Below are positions 1 to 12,285 of a DNA stretch of 64,000 bases, one piece after another. The stretch is from the NCBI GenBank assembly GCA_027922465.2, contig BQMF02000338.1, positions 62,001 to 126,000 of the forward strand. The letters run 5' to 3'. The position numbers were made by a program, and so were the translations under genes. A model generated the notes under the pieces. It was not told the DNA's origin, ran no database searches, and was given only the letters and a program-made list of their open reading frames with translations. The stretch comes from Turritopsis dohrnii (Eukaryota > Cnidaria > Hydrozoa > Anthoathecata > Oceaniidae). The first letter of the stretch is position 1. Every line of letters begins with the position of its first letter.

Positions 1-43
1 TGACTAATCTTTTCATCGTTTTTGCTCATAATAATATCTTTAG

Positions 44-432
44 GCATTGATGCATTCCTTCAATATCCTTTCTTTGATGAAGAAAGGAATTTGCAACTTT
101 TCCCCTTCCGCACGTTCTCTATGCTCGTTACATTAATTACCTTGTGGATATCATCAATACTCATTCATACACTGTTTCAAAAAGGGATCATCCCAATGCG
201 TTATGATGCAGCAAATGCTTTTGCTAATGAAGTACAAGATTTAGAAGTTCGGAAAATGTTTTCCTTTGGTAGTGTGGAGGTACCTGCAGAATTTCATAAC
301 AATGATAAATCTGAAGAAACAGAATTGATGCCGAAAAAACGAGCAAATGACAAGAATGGAAAAAAATTATCTTCGAAATGCACGGCTGAAGATGAAATCA
401 AAATGGAACTGTCTAATCACAGTAACATGTAA
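44..432 (+). CDS. Terminal exon of an unidentified membrane protein
   Basis: The gene is cut by the left edge of the window. A splice acceptor (TAG at 41-43) opens a frame that runs to the stop at 430-432, giving about 129 residues. The visible part has one strongly hydrophobic segment (FSMLVTLITLWISSILIHTL, preceded by aromatic residues) that is probably the last membrane helix. After it comes a polar, lysine- and glutamate-rich tail, probably cytoplasmic. An AATAAA signal lies at 669-674, consistent with a short 3' UTR. I do not recognise the family; the stretch around MRYDAANAFANEVQDLEVRK might identify it in a search. The exon call is supported by the acceptor, the hydrophobic pattern and the poly(A) signal. 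Confidence 0.6.
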
Positions 433-2084
433 CAAAAATACATATCGAGAACGTGGATTCCTTTTCAGACCATTACTGGCGTACCCGTCCTACAAGATGC
501 TGGTAAAGTTATTGAGAATTATGTTCTGCTGACTCTTTCGTTCAACAAAACCGTCTTTACCAAGACATCATATATGATTGACGTTATGGAAATAACAATA
601 AATGATCCGATGGGATGACAACAAGCATGTAAAATTACTTTTATTTCATATAAAATGTTATTAAAGATAATAAACTGTTAAGAGTTTCGTAAAAAAAGTA
701 GTCAGCTGTTTCCTACTAGAGAACTTCCGCCAGTGAGCTAGTCAATTGTTACCTCGTTTGTTTGCTGTTTTGATATTTGTCAGATACTCGTGTCCAGACC
801 CATTTTTCATTGTTTCCACTGCTGACACTGCAACCGTCAGTTCTACTTTGTGACAGTTCGGTAATATTTTCAAATCTTATTTATGCTGCTATATCAAATT
901 TGAAGTATATATTTTTTACAGAAGTGTACTCATTTTTATCTTAAACCGACGCATCTGATTTGCCTTTTCATGAATAGATAGATATTTGTTTTTGCGCACT
1001 AAATTGATTGTCAAGTAAAACGATATAAAGTATATTTTCTTCTGCGTAAGCTTGGAGCAACTTTGATTTGTAAATGTCTGCATGTATTTTGGTGTTAATT
1101 TTCTTTAGTTTGATATCTCATTGGTTGATGCATGGACCTAACAGATATAATAATCAAGAAAAAACTATTGAGAGACTAAATCACATTATTTACAAAGCTG
1201 TTATTTTCAATAAAGAATATCTTACAACACCTATGGTTTATTGAGCCTTCACCAAAGTCACGCTTCCTAAATTTTCGTATCAAAATTTCAAACCAGTACA
1301 GAAATTTTTGAGAGAAGTGAAGACAGAATAGTCGCAGAAAGGTATCTTCCACTTTCTGCACACATAAAACATATTTGAGTAGCTGTACATATGAAACACG
1401 TCTTAAATTCATTTTTTCTTGTCTGAGATTAAGCATTCCTAACCTGGCTATACATGAAACGTTTAAAGAAATCCTTAAAGTCAGATTTTTAACATTAATT
1501 TCATTTTTCATTTAGATTTAGCTAAAGACAAGTTTTTGTTTTTGTTGAATCATCTTATATGATTTTAGGAGTAGTCTTAATCTTTCTATTGCAGATTTCT
1601 CAGAATCATCTGTATTTTCGAGAAGTAAAAGGATATTCCTGAGCGCAGAAATTGACTTTGTTTCCAGGAAATTCTTAACTTGACAGATGGGCGGTTTTAG
1701 TTTTAGATCGTTCAGATGAAGATGTTTATAAGTATTTCATCTCTTTTCCTCTCTTTTGCAAGGTTAAATAAATCGAAGATGTTTTAAAGAAGTCCTTAAA
1801 GTCGAATTCACGGCTTGTTTTGATCACTGCATGCGCACACGTGTCTGTTTACTACCGTTCTGCTGACATTTTTAACAGCGAGTAGGTCCATTTCTGCTTT
1901 TTAGTGACGGAAAATCTGGGGCAGCGGAGCAAATTTAAAGTGGTGGGGTTGATGATTTAGTGTCATGTATCGACGTGTCGACGGTCAAGAAAATTTATGA
2001 AATTTCGGTTTTCTAGATTGGCTAAAACGCACTCATAGTTTTAATTAGTTAAGTATTCAAAAAGTATTTTAATGGGTAAAAAGT
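433..2084. other. Intergenic, no gene seen
   Basis: AT-rich sequence after the 3' end of the first gene. It holds only short chance reading frames. A sequence like AAAGAAnTCCTTAAAGTC appears twice (near 1466 and 1788), which may be a remnant of a dispersed repeat. Nothing else can be supported. Confidence 0.5.
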
Positions 2085-2116
2085 GTGCACGTGTCAAAAA
2101 GGTTTTCCTCAATCTA

Positions 2117-2290
2117 TCAATTCGCACGAACCGTCCAACAAGTAGTTGAAAGTTTGCTGAAGCGGTGTAGAGTAACGCTATCATCTCCTTCCTCAACCAA
2201 TAGTTTGATTGATTTCAATTTTTGCTCTCTTTTCGGTGAGTACTCGATCAGAACAGCGATTTCCGCAATGACGTCCATGGTATCTTCGAG
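2117..2290 (-). pseudogene. Fragment of a hAT/ZMYM1-type transposase
   Basis: On the minus strand this piece reads roughly AEIAVLIEYSPKREQKLKSI, then EEGDDSVTLHRF and CWTVRAN. The pattern SPKRE...L...EE.D...L..F....WTVRA matches the middle of ZMYM1-like proteins, which are hAT-family transposases with a DUF4371-type core (from memory). The expected PTRW is degraded to STTCW, and there is no start, catalytic core or dimerisation domain nearby. It is best read as a dead transposon piece joined to the G/C-rich repeat to its right. Confidence 0.4.
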
Positions 2291-2495
2291 AACCCTAACC
2301 CTAGCCCAACATCCCCCCTGCTCCGCCGCCTCTGAAAATATGTCTGAGAATTCGCTTAAGAACTCCCATGGGAAATTGCCTCCCAGTAATTGCCACCAGA
2401 TAATTACTCCCATCCCCAACCCACCCCTGGGACAATCATCCGTGGGGCAATTTTCCAGGGGTGGGGGTGGGGAGGGGGCGGTCCTAGAACCTTTT
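2290..2495. repeat. G/C-rich dispersed repeat ending in GTCCTAGAACC
   Basis: A sharply G/C-rich island in AT-rich DNA, made of degenerate blocks such as CCCATCCCCAACC, GGGACAATCATCC and GGGGTGGGGAGGGGG. It ends in GTCCTAGAACC. A second copy with the same ending and similar GGGGxAAT blocks lies at 63290-63402. It probably represents internal or subterminal sequence of a DNA transposon family. Confidence 0.55.
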
Positions 2496-2967
2496 GATTT
2501 GTGTATTTCCCATCTTTTACTCATCGCTGTGTTGTGTTGTTTAGATTTTGTTTGCACCATTATTTCTTATTATGTTCATGATTATTTTATTAAGATGATT
2601 GTTTATTACATCTTTATAAAATCGAAAACAACAAACCTCATGGAAATCGTATCTTTTCATTAAACTTTTTACAAGAAAAAATCTTATGACACGTGAAATA
2701 TTTATAGTTATTTATTCATCTGAACATTGCAAAACAAAAACTACAATTTTCATCTTTCAGGAATTTCCCTATACTTCTCAAAATATTTTGGGATGATGAT
2801 TCAACGAAAAGAAAAACAGTTGAAACGGGTATTTCCCTAGTATTTCACCAACTGTTAAACACATTATAACAGCAATATAATAAATACAGCACAGCCACCT
2901 AAAACCACATTTAAAAACCAAAATAAGTAAACTGCGAAGAAAGAAGTCTCGAAAATAGCAAGCAACG

Positions 2968-4411
2968 ATGAGTGGTTGGCAAAATACGCAAGTCAATAGT
3001 TTCGATAAGAATGGGTTTCAATTATCGAAAAATTACGTTTTTAAGAACGATCATTCATCCATTGGTGGTATAGGCGGCTATGACCGAAACAATGGTGTTG
3101 GAATCGGGGCGCAAGGCGCTCATAACTTTGGTCAGGGATCCAGCGTGTCGGGGTCTATTTTTAAATCGCAATTTGGAGGAACAAGCACAAACGTGGGAGC
3201 ACAACATGACTTTGGCAAAGGTGAGAATTGTTTTCAAATTTCCATCTCTTCAAAATTATTTGAATCTGATGAAACAATCAACATTAGTAATGAACTATCA
3301 TAACTTCGAGAAATGATGTCAGCATTTTTCTTATCAGATAATCTCCACGAGGGAGCCAATCATCTTTTTACATTGTTTGAACGCTTTGTTAATAGTAAAC
3401 AGCTTTTCGTTCTGGATCATTTCTCAATTGTTCTACTTCTACTGACATCAGCATAGTGCAACCCTCAGCTCTACATATATAACAGTTCATAATCTTTAAT
3501 ATGTTTTCATTTTACATGTTTGGTTGCAGTTTCAATTGTTTTCTTTCTGTTAATAATGAACGCAGCAAAAGCTTGATAATTGCATAGAAATACTTCGAAC
3601 CGCGGAAGGACACAATTCTCTAGCTTCAATTCAAAAACGCTTGAATTAAGTGTGACAGAGATCAAGAACATAAATTCCATAGTTAAAAACGAATTTTATT
3701 TTTAATTTATTAAAAGGGAGTTATTAACATTTCTATTATCATTAAAATTTTACTATGAAGATGTTTGCATAGATATATAATCAGTGAGTGTCCAGGTGGT
3801 TATCTTAATATTAACAGGGAAGTGGGCGAGTAGATTTTTAATCGGTGTCATCTCACTTCTTATTGCACTGTTGATCCATGATATTCAGATGAAAGACTTT
3901 CATTTCATTAGCAGTTTATCCAATTCACCCTTCATTGGAATTACTTACCTTATGCCAGATGGTGACCCTTGTCATTACATCGAGATGAAACAAAAACAAT
4001 TGAAGATTTACATCTATCCGATCCTTGCCATCGATAACATCACACAGCACTATCTTGGCTTTTTTTATTGTTAAATGTTTATAGATCCTACTATTTCAAC
4101 ATAAATTGTAACTTTCATGCAGCAAAAATTCAAACAACATGGTTTAAAATCTTTCAGGAACTTCAGTGTTTGGTTCAGCAAGTACAGGAAGAAATTTCAA
4201 TTCGCAAACCTATGGAGTATGTCAAAACTTTGGGCAAGGCACAAACGTTTGCGGTTCAGAAACTCGTACGAATGTTGGAGGATTTAAAGTGAAAGAACAA
4301 AAAGTTAGTGCGAGCCATCAATTTGATCATGGTGGTGAACTGAATGCATTTGCTGGCAAAAATAACATGGGAGGTAGTCAAGCAGGTATAGGGTATACTG
4401 CCAGGTTTTGA
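2968..4411 (+). CDS. Small glycine-rich, attacin-like protein (two exons)
   Basis: Exon 1 is 2968-3220 (donor GTGAGA) and exon 2 is 4158-4411 (acceptor TTTCAG). They join in phase 1 into a protein of 168 residues. AATAAA lies at 4508-4513. The protein starts MSGWQNTQVNSFDKNGF and has no signal peptide. It is rich in Gly, Ser, Asn and Phe, with a loose repeat of the form (A/S)xH(N/D/Q)FxxG: GAHNFGQGSSV, GAQHDFGKGTSV, CQNFGQGTNV, ASHQFDHGG. It ends in AGIGYTARF. Alternating small and aromatic residues with recurring HNFGxG resemble attacin or diptericin glycine-rich domains (inference from pattern). There are two cysteines in exon 2. It could equally be a structural or secreted-matrix glycine-rich protein. 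The 0.94 kb intron holds no real coding sequence. Confidence 0.72.
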
Positions 4412-6755
4412 AAATGCAGTCGTTGCCGTGGTAACTGAAGTCGTTGTCGTAGTAACTGATGATCATTATACAGAAGTAAATATCCATGGTTATGTAGTAA
4501 AATTTGAAATAAACTTTATTTGAAAAATAAGTGTATTTGAATTGGTTACGCCATCTTCCCGCAAATTCATTTAAGTATTTCGTTATCTTTTAGATCGGGT
4601 ATTATTATAAACCGAAATCAGTTATAGCGCGATAACTCGGCCACAATGCACCATTTAAACAGAAATTAGGGAAAGGTCTTTTATGATTATTAACCGTCGT
4701 GTAAGATTGAATCGAATTTATCAGAGATATTACATATCTCTGAAGTTACTATAAGATCCTTTAAGGATCCTCTAAGACATTCTCATATTCGAAAGACATC
4801 CTAGATGTCCTAAATTCAACATACTCAAAAGTCATTTTAAAAAATTTCTGAAAATACTTTATAATTTTGTCATGATCTACTCGTTAAATGCATTAATTTA
4901 ATTGTTATTTGATACAAACTTACAAACTCCAGGTCCATTGTTTTACGCCATATTGGCACGTACTTCTCGAATTTCATTTGAAAGTTTCATATTCTGTCAT
5001 ATTGTTCAAACTTTCAACCCAAACATTGATTTGATGCATGGCGACTAACCTTACATATTAACTTTGACGTGGTACTTTGTGATAATTTTCACGAAATCAC
5101 AAAACGTAAAATATCGACGTAAAATGGAGGAAAGGTCTATTGGTTCGAAAAGAATTAGCTTGAAAAATATTCTGAGTATGACCACATAAATTTATCGCCG
5201 CGCATGCATCTAAAACGAGATGTGATGCTGTACAAGTGACAACGCCAACTGAGGCAACATGAATTCATGATACTGAATTGTACTGAACCGTAGTATAAAA
5301 AGGATTAAGATTACTTGTGGATTAGAACAGATAAAGGAGAGTGAAGGTAATTGTTGGTCTTCTTGAAATAGTAGAAACAAACTTTTAAGAATTTCAGCCG
5401 CCGTGTCGCGTCGAGCAAACTTTCCAATATTTTTCACAGTTTTTCAGGTGGCTGTCTTGAACCTCTACAGAAGCCGATCAGAGTTGTGCTGACGCATGTG
5501 TGTTCTTAAATTACGCCAAAGAACAAAAGGCCAATTTTCTGTCTGGTCTAATTAGATTGATAGAATTGCGATTAGGTATTTACAACACCGTTGTTCTAGT
5601 AGCTATGTTTAGGACGTAATAGAGGTCTTAAGATTGAATTGTTCACAACAAAAATATATCCGGTTAATCTTCATGCTAGCACCCTTACTTTAATATAATG
5701 TCAGGTCACAGATTACATTTTCTATTTTTGCGATTTATTGAAACTGAAGACCTCCCGAACAGGAAAGAGACCACTCTACCACGAGGCTATTACAAGTAGA
5801 TTAGTAAACATCGTGAAATTTATTTATTTATTTGGTATTGTTTTATGTGGCTAGCCTCACTCAGTTGCTATTGCATCTGCTTTCCAGGAGGGGCCACGGC
5901 TTAGGTTGGAGGCACCGAAGTATTTGACACTCTCATGAGTGACACAAACCCAATCAAGGGCCTCTGCTCTTCTGGATGACCTCCTGCAACATCCGATGTA
6001 TCATCTACCTAATTTCCCTCACATGGCATGGGTCGACCTGACGCTATGGTACATTCACTCGCGCATGGTGTATCGCCATGTCAATAATTTTCTCTTCGGG
6101 TATTGTTACATTTTGTAAAAGGATAATAATGATAGCTAATAACTGCATGAAAAAACAATATTCTGTGAAATCACTGTCACCACCACCTATACCATCACAG
6201 ATTGGTAAATTATCAGGGCCATTGGAAGTGGGGAGGCTGCCTAAATTTGACAATCAAGGTATTTTTCTCAGATGTATATGCCAAATTTGCTGTTTCAGTC
6301 AAACATATGAAAATATACTATTAGGGAGATTCGTAAAATCGACAAGCCTGTTACACGAAAAAAATCAACTACTTGTGAGACTTTTTTTTAAAACTGTTCA
6401 ATTAAAAGTTACTTCAGGCTAATATGTTCTCAAGAACTGTGGTCTTGAAACTTTTTATGACCTTGTTACGATGTTACGATATTACGATGTTACGATGACT
6501 TCATAGTTCGTATTTGAAACATCTAGATTCTGGAAAATATATCTGGCAATTTGGCATGCTTGTAAGGAACCTGCAGAATCTAAAAAATTGGTCCAATACC
6601 TAACAAGTTTGTTCTGGTGACGTCACGATGACAGCATAAGTTAAATTTGATACAAGCATTTCAAAAATAGAATAGGCATCCATTCGTTATAGTTGGGTTT
6701 TCCGTCCGCCGACTTGGAACTAATAATTGGCTTACTGCCAGAGATACGTATAGCA
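4412..6755. other. Intergenic, no gene seen
   Basis: No coding exons are supported. 5850-6070 has a more balanced base composition (GGCCACGGCTTAGG, CATGGCATGGGTCGACC) and reads like a fragment of an old dispersed repeat. 6466-6500 has four imperfect TTACGATG/ATTACGATG repeats (microsatellite). The rest is plain AT-rich sequence. Confidence 0.45.
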
Positions 6756-6759
6756 TTGC

Positions 6760-6960
6760 TCTAACTTGCCGAAAGCCCAGTGTACTAGTGTACAGTCAGT
6801 TGATGGCATTACTGTTACGCTGCTTTGAAAGTGCAGCGGAGTGGAGTGTCGAGATTAAATAAATTATCGACTGGCTTAGTAGCTCAGTAGCTCATGCTAT
6901 CGAAAGAAGGACAGATTTATTCGTGCCTGGTTCGTATAACTAATTGTATAAATAGAGGAA
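6760..6960 (+). repeat. SINE-like repeat with tRNA-like segment
   Basis: 6762-6840 resembles 54440-54530: both have ATTGCTCTnACTTG, then AAAG.CCAG, then ACGCTGCTTT.AA.TGCA. Just downstream is a tRNA-like stretch (GGCTTAGTAGCTCAGTAGC ... GCCTGGTTCGTATAAC) with passable A-box and B-box matches. It is probably a degraded tRNA-derived SINE. The exact ends and orientation are uncertain. Confidence 0.35.
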
Positions 6961-7330
6961 TTTTTAAGACAAAACATTTTTTCTGTTATCTGCATCTTTG
7001 AAGACGAAAAGTGTGAGGGGCGTAAAGATTAAAAGTCGTAGAAATGTGGAGGGTGCAATTAATACTACGTTTACATTGATGATTACCAACTGATTTTACA
7101 ATCCGCATACAGCAGACTCCCGGTTATTCGAACCTGCACTTATTCGAATAATTCGGTTATTCGAAGTGAGATGGCGTTCCCCTTGGATCTGCTTACCCAA
7201 CTCAGGCAAAAACACTCTCGGTTACCGTAATGCTTCGATTAGACGCCCGGGGCGTTTATTAAATTTTTTGAATTTTTAGGGGGGCGTCTATTCGAGGGGG
7301 GCGTTTAAAAGAGGGGGGCGTCTATTGAAT

Positions 7331-8288
7331 TTTTGTGAAACTCTTCATTTTCGTAAATATAAATTAAATACAAGATGCCCTACCGGGCAGAAGGATTTCT
7401 GCAAGCTTTGCTGCTGAAAATGCCACAAAAATGCAACACTAGCACACTAGTCCTGCAAAACTAAGACAGTCACATCATTCAGCTCGAGAAGCATCAGCAT
7501 TAAAGAAACAAAAATATTGATGCGACTGACAATGTTCGTCAAGAAAGTCAGCCTACCATAACATAAAAAAGGGGCTTTTCTTTATGCTATCGCGGAGATC
7601 ATTTATGAAGATCTGTTTTTTTGTACGGATAAGCTGAATGATTGTTACTGGATATTTGCCACCCACGTACTCCAAAAAAGTGCATCGACACAATACGAAA
7701 CTTTAATTTAACCACATTAAATATAACGAATCCTATAAAAAGATTGTGTATACTGGCGGTAACCAACATATCGTTTGGGCAGCACAAACTAATATATAAA
7801 GTTTCTATATTGATCTCTCCTCAGAATGAAAAATATAAATATCATAATAATAATTACTTAGAAATTAAAGCTCATATCTAATCTAAAAGTTAAAAAAATA
7901 CAACATACGTAGGGAGAAAAGAGATAAGCTGATACAGCCAGAATACATCCAAAAATTGCTACTAAATATAGTATAAATAGCTGTATAAAGTGCATCATAT
8001 GTTGGTGATGTTGGGGAGGAGCTGAAAGGAAGCTAAGCTGAGCTTTAAAAATCCAAAAGCTTCTAAAAATTGACTTCAAACATGCATAGACATACAAAAT
8101 ACACGAAGGTCTTTCATATTTAAAAAGGCTTGGAGCAAAAATAAAACAAGAAATACCTTTTCTTCCACACACCATGTATTGGCACTGTTTTCATATTTTA
8201 AACTTCAAGAAAACTTCTTTCAAAAAACAGAATAACCACACTGTAATTTAATTTTGTGAACATGATAAGTTCCCAACAGTAATGCAAT
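7331..8288. other. Left arm of the TA-duplicating element, non-coding
   Basis: AT-rich sequence between the G-rich subterminal blocks and the start of the recombinase-element array. I see no transposase similarity, only short chance frames on both strands. Confidence 0.5.
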
Positions 8289-9619
8289 CTTATTATACTA
8301 ATTCGCATTTGTGCATACCACTTTTATTTTAGAGAGTGACATATTTGTTTTTTTTTCACGGTCAAATCCTTCTTATTTTTTCCCTTTTTGTCGTAAAACC
8401 ACGTAGAAGCGAGAACACTTTTTTTGATTTTCCGCGATTAGTATATGCTCCTCCGTTTTGTTATTTTTGGTTTGCGCAGTGGAAATCAGCCGAAAAACGT
8501 CTTTGGAGGAGTGCGAGCAATGCAATTTCTTCGTTCGAAATTTGTCAACGATCATTTCGTGAGCAAGAAACTTCGCGAAGAAGACGTGTTTCTTTTTGTA
8601 TACGAATATTTTAATTTAAATTTGATTGTTTTAGGCAGCAAATCGACGAAAGAACTGACGAAGAAACACAGGTTTGTATGCACGAAGGTATTGTTATTAT
8701 TATAAAACGTTTTGCTAAACTTTTACTCTTATTAATAAAACAACACGGGTAGCAAGTGAGTTAGTTATTTGTTTACAATGAAAAATCATATTTAGATATA
8801 CAGAAGAAGTGCAGTGAAGTTTTTAAAAGATCGAACGATTAATAAAAGAACAGGCAGCAGCATGTGTGTAAGTGATTAGTTAGCAGGTAGCACACATGCG
8901 TAGGTGAGTTTTTGAACAGATGTTTGTTTTTTTATATATATAGGTTTTTTCAGATGAAAACCAAACGAAGAACGAGTGGAAGAAAGTCGTGCTGATTTTA
9001 CGAATTTCTTTTTATAGTTATGGGAAGTGCAGCAGTACAGAAGTAGTGTAGATGAAGTTGAAGAAAGGATGATGTTTATTTACATTGGTGAAAATGGTTT
9101 TACTTTTTTTCGGTGGAAAATTGTTTGGAAAAGATATAAAGTAATATACGTAAGTACATGAGTCAAACGGATTTAATAAATACAGCGTTAAAAGAGAATA
9201 AAAACAGAGTTAAAACGATCAGATCATAAAGATGCAGGTCCTACACGAGCAGTTACTGATTTGTTTTGGTAACGAACTGTTCCTTATTTTATTTATTTCA
9301 AAATGGCTCCACAGTTATGAAGTTACGAAGAAAGCATTTTTATGTCTTTCACTGTATAAAAATGGTAGTGAAATTGCAGTAGAAAACAAATAGAAAGTGT
9401 ATGTTTACAATAGGAAAGTATGCTGGAAAGTTAATCGAGTGTTATTAATTTGTTTACAGGTATGAAATATAGAAAGTAAAAGAGTTTAGAAGTGTTTGAT
9501 AATGGCTACAGAACATGATCAATATTGTTGTTTACTATCATGATGATGTGAATTGGTATTGAAAGGTAAAGTTACAATAGTTTCTATTTAGTTAAAACAC
9601 AGTTAGTATTAGTGGATAA
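8289..9619 (+). mobile_element. Left half of 2,515-bp derivative copy 1
   Basis: It begins CTTATTATACTAATTCGC at 8289 (flank ...AATGCAAT) and is essentially identical to 28544-29874. It stops at GTGGATAA (9619), where the autonomous element begins. The right half resumes at 24449 with ATAAAGGCTAAG. Left (1,331 bp) plus right (1,184 bp) equals 2,515 bp, exactly the length of intact copy 2 (28544-31058), with no base gained or lost at the join. Internal frames conserved between copies merely reflect near-identity. Confidence 0.9.
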
Positions 9620-11736
9620 ACTAGTATCCCGGGTAAAAACTTTTTACCGAACTTAACTTCGAAAACATTAGGTCAAATCCACCATTCCCGTGTACGTACC
9701 CCATGATGAAAAAATAAATCATAGAATCGCAACTCAAAAACATCCAAGGTGGCGTCGCTCGCCACCCTTGTTCAGTATGCGTTGTGTCGCAGAATTTAAC
9801 TCTTGCAAAAGTTTCTTTTCAGGCATTAATTTTTTAATTCATTTCTTACATTCAGAAAATTTAAAACAGAAACAAATAGCAACATGGCTCAGAATATATA
9901 TTCATACGCAGAATAGAAGTAACTTTAATGTAAAAAAACGCAATATATAACTCAGAACCGTTTACCCAGACATACAAAACCAAACATTGAATAATTTTAC
10001 AAAAATGATACCTTCCAACTTTTTCTTTTGTTCAAAAGTTACTACTGGACTGCAACCATTAATGAATTTTTGAAATGATATATTTAGTTCTTCCCAAAAC
10101 CATCAACATCATGATTAAAACCATGAGTTTCATTTCTTTGTGCTTTTTTTATTATTGCCTAAAAGAATAATATTTCAATTGTAATACCGAAAATAAAAAA
10201 AAAACAAAACAAAAAACAAAAAAAAAAAGGAAATTCAAGTACGCATTTATCCTAAAAACAATAACTAAGAACAAAAATTTACACAGAAGATAAAAAGTCA
10301 CAAATAAAATCATACAGCCAAAGTTATATACCTAGGCATAGTACGTAAACGATTACCATAACACAAAATATGCATAAACGCGATAAAATATAAACTTAAG
10401 AAAAATACAGCCAACAACGCTTATTTTTTGTAGGATAGTTTCATTGCACAGTCATTTAAATTACATAATCCATTCTTCTCTTAAGTAACCCTCTCAACAT
10501 TATAACCCATCATGTGCTTCATTTCTACTTAACAGATGAAAACATTCAAAAAACATATACAAAAAACCTAATCATGCTATGACGAAATCTAAAGAAAAAC
10601 AAAACAAAGTAAAAGAAACTTTGAAAATATATTAACCTTAAAAATAATAATTAAAAACACAAACGTAATGACAGAATTAGTATAGCTGAAAAATTTTTAA
10701 CATATGAAAACATTCGTGGAGCCATTTTTTATTTCCAGTTCAAAGCTCCTCCTCTGCGCTGGAAAATTCAAAACAAAACAGTAAACATCCCTCTTAGCCT
10801 TTATTTATCCACTAATACTAACTGTGTTTTAACTAAATAGAAACTATTGTAACTTTACCTTTCAATACCAATTCACATCATCATGATAGTAAACAACAAT
10901 ATTGATCATGTTCTGTAGCCATTATCAAACACTTCTAAACTCTTTTACTTTCTATATTTCATACCTGTAAACAAATTAATAACACTCGATTAACTTTCCA
11001 GCATACTTTCCTATTGTAAACATACACTTTCTATTTGTTTTCTACTGCAATTTCACTACCATTTTTATACAGTGAAAGACATAAAAATGCTTTCTTCGTA
11101 ACTTCATAACTGTGGAGCCATTTTGAAATAAATAAAATAAGGAACAGTTCGTTACCAAAACAAATCAGTAACTGCTCGTGTAGGACCTGCATCTTTATGA
11201 TCTGATCGTTTTAACTCTGTTTTTATTCTCTTTTAACGCTGTATTTATTAAATCCGTTTGACTCATGTACTTACGTATATTACTTTATATCTTTTCCAAA
11301 CAATTTTCCACCGAAAAAAAGTAAAACCATTTTCACCAATGTAAATAAACATCATCCTTTCTTCAACTTCATCTACACTACTTCTGTACTGCTGCACTTC
11401 CCATAACTATAAAAAGAAATTCGTAAAATCAGCACGACTTTCTTCCACTCGTTCTTCGTTTGGTTTTCATCTGAAAAAACCTATATATATAAAAAAACAA
11501 ACATCTGTTCAAAAACTCACCTACGCATGTGTGCTACCTGCTAACTAATCACTTACACACATGCTGCTGCCTGTTCTTTTATTAATCGTTCGATCTTTTA
11601 AAAACTTCACTGCACTTCTTCTGTATATCTAAATATGATTTTTCATTGTAAACAAATAACTAACTCACTTGCTACCCGTGTTGTTTTATTAATAAGAGTA
11701 AAAGTTTAGCAAAACGTTTTATAATAATAACAATAC
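9620..11736 (-). repeat. 2.1 kb terminal segment of the autonomous element
   Basis: Reverse complement of 28943-31058 and of the corresponding parts of copy 1 (9619 back to 8688, then 24449-25632). The outer end (9620-9645) is a stack of three small palindromes: ACTAGT, CCCGGG and GGTAAAAACTTTTTACC. The segment is T-rich on the element's coding strand, contains long homopolymers (about 10195-10230), and has no credible gene. Because it lies head to head with 8688-9619, positions 8688-9619 and 10805-11736 form a long inverted repeat around the 1.2 kb between them. Confidence 0.88.
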
Positions 11737-11737
11737 C

Positions 11738-12285
11738 TTATTGTAGCTTTATAATTTTTACTCGGGTTGTTTGTCCCATTCAAACTCTTGTTGAAAGGCC
11801 CTTGAGAATATTTTGACAGTGAACTGTCAATGAACAGAGTTTGACACGCTTAATTGTTCCTTAATAGTCTATAACGTTCTCCGTGTTTCATTGTGATACA
11901 AATCGTGCACTCTCGTTCTTTTGTGAATGAAAAGTTTGTTCACTACTGTGGAGATCGATATGGAGTGTCTTAACAGGATCGTTTTCTTCCATCGCGCACT
12001 CCAAAATGTTTCCTTTTCATTAAGTCTTAATTGTTCACTACGTAAGGCACGAACTATTCTTTTTGTAATGGAACAATTCGTGTATACTATTAAAATGGAA
12101 TACATTGTTCCTTTGTAAAAAGGAATGAATAAATGACTCTCCTGCGAAACGCACTACGGTATAAATATGTCATTCAAGTTTAAAGAACTAAGTTATCGTT
12201 TTTTATTTGTGTAAATCGTTAAGTTAAAAGTCATATGTTTAAAGTTATAAAAAATGTTTTTAAATAAAATAAAAAAGTTTTAAAA
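11738..12285 (+). promoter_or_regulatory. Upstream region of the recombinase gene
   Basis: Unique sequence between the shared terminal segment and the recombinase start codon. Its left edge is also the deletion breakpoint of the 2,515-bp derivatives. It contains TTGACAGTGAACTGTCAA (11812-11829), a near-palindrome that could bind a dimeric protein, and TATAAATA at 12161. Reading frames on both strands here look like chance. The promoter function is inferred from position. Confidence 0.4.

Noticed and set aside
2295..2320. Telomere-like CCCTAACCCTAG
   Set aside because: Fewer than two units inside a G/C-rich dispersed repeat; not a telomeric array.
2085..2663. A 192-residue plus-strand gene
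   Set aside because: It runs antisense through a transposase remnant and a G-rich repeat, has no splice or poly(A) support, and its composition is repeat-derived.
3784..4074. A 96-residue frame with hydrophobic segments
   Set aside because: It lies wholly in the intron of the glycine-rich gene and has no recognisable pattern.
8289..9950. Reading frames of 60-92 residues repeated identically in several array copies (e.g. 8336-8614, 9690-9950, 28591-28869)
   Set aside because: They are conserved only because the copies are young. In the diverged copies (26197-28543, 31059-33319) the frames break, overlapping frames on both strands are equally open, and composition is not protein-like.
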